Below, in pieces: positions 45,013 through 48,221 of a stretch of DNA of 48,221 nt. A program made the position numbers and the translations under genes. The stretch is taken from IMG/VR virus record IMGVR_UViG_3300003321_000121, positions 1,277 to 49,497 of that record, one strand, 5' to 3'. Source of the stretch: a virus. The first letter of the stretch is position 1, and each line of letters opens with the position of its first letter. The notes beneath the pieces were generated by a model that was given only the letters and a program-made list of their open reading frames with translations, searched no databases and was not told where the DNA came from.

Positions 45013-45804
45013 CTAGATATCCTCTTTCCGATAAATTACCGACGACTGCCGCTTCTCATTATTCTTAGTGCTAAAGTCAATACGAATATGAGATGGGAGC
45101 AATGGTGGGTACAGTTTATCCTCTGCGTATCCTGTACGACTGTCATATGCACTCCCGGTAATATATTCATACGTCGCATTCCACTTGATTGGATCACGCG
45201 TCCTACGGGTATCTGCAAGTGTCGCATAGTATCGTGGCGGCAAATCCAGTGCTATGTGGCTGTGTGCTGTGAGAATGGCATCCGCAATAAATGTCCGATC
45301 CGGTAATTGGCCCTTAGACACTTTACTGGCAATCGACACACCTGAGTCCGACCCGTGGTGTGTATAAATTGAGAATATCGCCGGATGCTCCGATCCCGCC
45401 TTCAACACCAAATGCCAATACGCTGCTATCCCCAGATACGGGATTCCTAATTTCGCACATAGAGTCTCGTCGAAGTCAAGACCTGTTTCCTTATATACCC
45501 TATTACCATGATTTCCCTTGACTCCAAATAATCCACGACCTTTGATTGGCTCTAGCAACTCGACCAATGCATTCTGCTGCTCTGTTGGATTCAGCAATTG
45601 GCTATACACATCACCCTTACTATTCTTCGTCGCGCATTCTCCACCGTCGCCCATGTAGACCCAGACTGCAAGCGGGTCATCCTCAACTCGCTTTATCATT
45701 GATTTAATAAAACCTATATCAGACTGTTTTGCCCCCAAATGCCAACAGACAAATGGAAAAAGATGCAATTCACTTTTGGTCGTCTCATAACGGTAGTACT
45801 TCAT
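45013..45804 (-). CDS. Metallophosphoesterase
   Basis: 263 aa. LFPFVCWHLGAKQSD, VWVYMGDGGECATKNS (GD-x-x-E; about residues 47-62), LFGVKGNHGNRVYKE (GNH; about 92-106), IYTHHGSDSG and ILTAHSHIALDL give the metal-binding motifs in order (D/H-x-x-GD-GNH-H-x-H). Substrate unknown; phage enzymes of this group may act on nucleotides or nucleic-acid ends. Overlaps the EndoVII-like gene by 20 nt. Confidence 0.88.
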   Translation of the reverse strand: MKYYRYETTKSELHLFPFVCWHLGAKQSDIGFIKSMIKRVEDDPLAVWVYMGDGGECATKNSKGDVYSQLLNPTEQQNALVELLEPIKGRGLFGVKGNHGNRVYKETGLDFDETLCAKLGIPYLGIAAYWHLVLKAGSEHPAIFSIYTHHGSDSGVSIASKVSKGQLPDRTFIADAILTAHSHIALDLPPRYYATLADTRRTRDPIKWNATYEYITGSAYDSRTGYAEDKLYPPLLPSHIRIDFSTKNNEKRQSSVIYRKEDI

Positions 45805-46231
45805 TAAATTTCTCCAAGTAAGTTAGTGCTGCACGTAGCAACTGGATATCATCCCCGAAGGCACCAATAGACTTATTGCATCTCAAACACAATAGTCCAC
45901 GCCACTTGCCTGTCTTGTGGCAATGATCCACGGATGGAAGAATTGGCTTGCCATTCCTCGTTCCCCAATCGTGTGTGCCACAGATACCACAACCTTTCTT
46001 TGCCAACTCGGCAAATTGTTCTGGAGTCAAGTCGAACTTACTCAATCTCCATTTAAGTACTCGACCATCATCCTTCCAACGTCTATAATTTTCTCGACGC
46101 TTCTTGCGCCGTTTCTCTCCGTTTCGTTCAAGGTCTGTTTTCTTATACAGCTTAACCTTATCCGGGTTCTCGTCTTTCCACTTTCGAACATACGCTGAAT
46201 TAGAGGACACGCTTAAATCCTTTGTCATCAT
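45785..46231 (-). CDS. Endonuclease VII-type HNH homing endonuclease
   Basis: 148 aa. Basic helical leader (KDENPDKVKLYKKTDLERNG; KRRKKRRENYRRW). The C-terminal core is GCGICGTHDWGTRNGKPILP then SVDHCHKTGKWRGLLCLRCN and KSIGAFGDD, the full endonuclease VII pattern. A GTG 8 codons downstream of the first ATG (VSSNSAYVRKW) is an alternative start with less overlap onto the ATPase gene. It appears inserted between the ATPase and phosphoesterase genes. Confidence 0.87.
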   Translation of the reverse strand: MMTKDLSVSSNSAYVRKWKDENPDKVKLYKKTDLERNGEKRRKKRRENYRRWKDDGRVLKWRLSKFDLTPEQFAELAKKGCGICGTHDWGTRNGKPILPSVDHCHKTGKWRGLLCLRCNKSIGAFGDDIQLLRAALTYLEKFNEVLPL

Positions 46232-46949
46232 TCAGCTTCAACCCGCCCATATCTTCTATCGCCAACGGGTCCATTGGCGGAAATCGTCCCTGACGCAATA
46301 CCTGCACATCCTTCCGCGATCTGCGATTGACATACTGAGCCGTGTCTAGAATTGCAGGCAAGTCTGTCGATCCACGGAACCAGCTTGCAATACGGGACAT
46401 ATCAGTATCTTCTCCCAGCTTTGGGCTATGGTGTAGAATGAGTACCGTGATCCCGTGTTGGTTTGACCACTTGCGTAAATCGTTGTACAAGGGCGCCATC
46501 GCGCTGGAATCATTCTCATCCGCACCATGTACACGTCTCCATGGATCGATGATAAGCATGTTGCGATCATCATTAAGTAGACGATCCAATAGCATTAGAC
46601 GTTGAGGCCGTAAATCAAGCCGCATTGCTGCGGCTTCAATGAAGTCAATGTCGAAGTTGCAATCAGCAACGCCTTGGATTTCGGCATATCTGGTAATACG
46701 ACTATTGACGTGAGCAATGGTTTCTTCTCCACAAAGGTATAACGGACGAATGGGTAGGTTGTCTGGATCACCCATTGCGCTGACCAGTTCCCAGTTCGTC
46801 CAACGCGACTTACCAGATTTCTCAAAGCCTGCCACACCATTTATCTTACCCCGTTGCCACAACCCATGCACCAACCAATGTACTGGTTCTGGTTGCATGT
46901 TACGATCATATTTAACACTTGGGTAGAGTGAGTGGAAATTCTCATGCAC
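46200..46949 (-). CDS. RecA-fold ATPase, RepA/AAA_25-like
   Basis: 249 aa. GVAGFEKSGKSRWTNWELV (about residues 38-56) is Walker A (G-x-x-K-S-G-K-S); DRNMLIIDPWRRVHG (about 127-141) Walker B; ITVLILHHSPK the sensor strand. The YLCGEETIAHVNSRI segment is typical of RepA/AAA_25 hexameric helicase-like ATPases. Next to DNA polymerase, a helicase or helicase-loader role in replication is likely. Promoter at 46963-46991 leaves almost no 5' leader. Confidence 0.82.
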   Translation of the reverse strand: MHENFHSLYPSVKYDRNMQPEPVHWLVHGLWQRGKINGVAGFEKSGKSRWTNWELVSAMGDPDNLPIRPLYLCGEETIAHVNSRITRYAEIQGVADCNFDIDFIEAAAMRLDLRPQRLMLLDRLLNDDRNMLIIDPWRRVHGADENDSSAMAPLYNDLRKWSNQHGITVLILHHSPKLGEDTDMSRIASWFRGSTDLPAILDTAQYVNRRSRKDVQVLRQGRFPPMDPLAIEDMGGLKLNDDKGFKRVL

Positions 46950-46962
46950 ATTTGGTATCCAT

Positions 46963-46991
46963 AATATAGTTCACTAGTAACATTTTGTCAA
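46963..46991 (-). promoter_or_regulatory. Sigma70-type promoter
   Basis: Minus strand TTGACA (46986-46991), exactly 17 nt, TATATT (46963-46968). Same hexamers and spacing as the capsid promoter. The predicted start lies about 6-8 nt before the ATG of the ATPase gene. Confidence 0.8.
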
Positions 46992-47003
46992 CAATCAATG
47001 TGA

Positions 47004-48221
47004 TCAAGAAACGTTGTACCAATTCGTTCCTTTCTTATTTAGGGCAATTTCAGCCGGGAAATCCATGTCCCAAATCTTCCGAGTGAACATGTTAACTATA
47101 AGTGGAGTATTGACTTCCACTTTATCCTTCGGCACTTCGAACAATACCGCATCATGTACATGGATTAGAGGCCAACCTAGTGTCCCCCATACGTTCGGTG
47201 TATAGAATAAATCTATCAATCCAAGTCCAACAATGTATGCTCCCATGTCCTGAGGCAAACGGGACCAGACCTGTTTTTTGATTTCGTAATCCAATTCACC
47301 GGGATGTTTCCGATCCGCGATATATCCTAACCACGTAAATTCTCTCCCCGTTGGCGATTTCAATTTTCTTGTGCGCAATACCTCGTCGCATACGTCACGC
47401 TGCCATCGTGGAACCTCTGGACACACTCGGTACAAGGTATCCAATATACGCTGAGCCATTTTCGCGTCCACATTTGCCCCAGTACCTTTTCTAAAAGCCT
47501 CTGCGGTAAGTTCCGTAGCAAGTTGCTCAGGACGCGCACCATAAAATCCGGCATAGCTGACTCGCTTACTCTGGTCACGACTAAGTGATATCGTTGGGTC
47601 GTAGTCGTGAATAGCGTTGAGCAGGTAAGTATGATAGTCCGGTTTATTATTACGTTCTTTGATTGGCTCATATAACGCTGCCCTCAATGTCTTATCACCT
47701 GACAATACCGCCATAGCACGTGCTTCGATCTGAGCCATATCGGGATAGATAAATTCATACCCTTCCCGTGGGACCACAAACCTCCGTGCTTCCTTTGGTA
47801 AATTCATCGGATTGGTTCCTACCTCTACCAATCCTTCTTTCCCCGCTATTCTTCCGCTTCCTGTACCCCAAGGATCAAACTCACAATGGAGTATATTATC
47901 CACCCCACCACGTAGCCGACTAACTGTATCCAACTCTGCACGTAGCTCAGATACTCGTACAATCTCAGCGATAATTGGGTACTGAGATGCCAATGGGTCC
48001 AGTTGTGCAGCTTTGACAGTTTCGACACCTTTGTATTTCCGTGGGCGAATATGTAATCCCCGATATACTACATCCGCAAGTTGATCTGGGCTATCGGAGT
48101 TAAATGGAAGATTCTTCGTTACCATTCCAGTCCCGTTGCACGTACGGCACGTCGGGAGACTCTCGGTTAGAGATTTCAGGCTTTTGAACCCAAGCCCCTT
48201 CGCGGTTGATGCGCTCAATTC
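47004..48221 (-). CDS. DNA polymerase I (family A), partial
   Basis: At least 405 codons to the right edge, where the frame is still open; the TTG at 48218 is not a real start, so the N-terminus (including any exonuclease domain) is missing. Motif A is FIYPDMAQIEARAMAV, motif B SRDQSKRVSYAGFYG (K...YG) and motif C LIHVHDAVLFEV. NPMNLPKEARRFVVP replaces the usual N-L-Q-N-I-P segment. An upstream CRTCNGTG sits before the thumb region, a Cys pair not usual in family A. Replicative polymerase. Confidence 0.93.
   Translation of the reverse strand, partial: ELSASTAKGLGFKSLKSLTESLPTCRTCNGTGMVTKNLPFNSDSPDQLADVVYRGLHIRPRKYKGVETVKAAQLDPLASQYPIIAEIVRVSELRAELDTVSRLRGGVDNILHCEFDPWGTGSGRIAGKEGLVEVGTNPMNLPKEARRFVVPREGYEFIYPDMAQIEARAMAVLSGDKTLRAALYEPIKERNNKPDYHTYLLNAIHDYDPTISLSRDQSKRVSYAGFYGARPEQLATELTAEAFRKGTGANVDAKMAQRILDTLYRVCPEVPRWQRDVCDEVLRTRKLKSPTGREFTWLGYIADRKHPGELDYEIKKQVWSRLPQDMGAYIVGLGLIDLFYTPNVWGTLGWPLIHVHDAVLFEVPKDKVEVNTPLIVNMFTRKIWDMDFPAEIALNKKGTNWYNVS

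Noticed and set aside
1-48221. CRISPR array, insertion sequence, integrase or attachment site
   Set aside because: No regularly spaced repeats, transposase motifs, recombinase motifs or direct att-like repeats were seen.

Overview
The window is a fragment of a tailed double-stranded DNA phage genome (Caudoviricetes). It carries a large terminase, a P22-like portal, a scaffold-like protein, a major capsid protein, a connector-like protein, a nozzle-like protein, two pectate-lyase-type tail spikes, an endolysin/holin/spanin-like lysis block and a family A DNA polymerase. No tape-measure or sheath gene is visible, and the portal, connector, nozzle and spike set suggests a podovirus-like particle. 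The spanin-like and lipoprotein-like genes point to a Gram-negative host. I cannot name the host. No integrase, repressor, CRISPR array or phage RNA polymerase is seen. Both ends cut through genes: a uracil-DNA glycosylase-like gene at the left and the polymerase at the right.

Layout. 1-11.7 kb (minus): a dense run of small genes, mostly coupled by ATGA or TAATG overlaps. It holds a recombination pair (Sak4-like ATPase and Cas4-like nuclease), many small zinc-binding proteins, two paralogous families of unknown function and an HNH/EndoVII endonuclease. 11.8-13.4 kb: a DUF932 gene and a small gene, both ending at strong terminators. 13.4-13.9 kb: a non-coding stretch with a repeated 13-mer. 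13.9-17 kb (minus): tRNA-Gln, tRNA-Ser and tRNA-Gly, two tRNA-like elements, the lysis block and an HNH gene. 17-18.3 kb: an SPFH protein and a ribbon-helix-helix regulator behind a sigma70-type promoter. 18.3-34.7 kb (plus, after a divergent promoter pair): the major capsid gene, interrupted near its 5' end by a group I intron, then connector, spike, nozzle and internal virion-type genes. 34.6-43.5 kb (minus): decoration, scaffold, portal and terminase genes. 43.5-48.2 kb (minus): nucleotide metabolism (MazG-like, dATP/dGTP diphosphohydrolase-like, 5'-nucleotidase), a metallophosphoesterase, an EndoVII-type nuclease, a RecA-fold ATPase and DNA polymerase I.

The capsid gene is the most striking feature. 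The readable frame of the capsid protein runs upstream of its first in-frame ATG into an RNA that folds as a group I ribozyme (P, Q, R and S elements, P3 to P9). The first exon lies 5' of it in another frame. The intron has no ORF, but free-standing HNH endonuclease genes sit on both sides of the capsid gene. In all, six homing-type endonuclease genes are scattered through the window.

Several sigma70-like promoters (TTGAC-type -35, 16-18 nt, usually TATATT) suggest that host RNA polymerase transcribes these modules.
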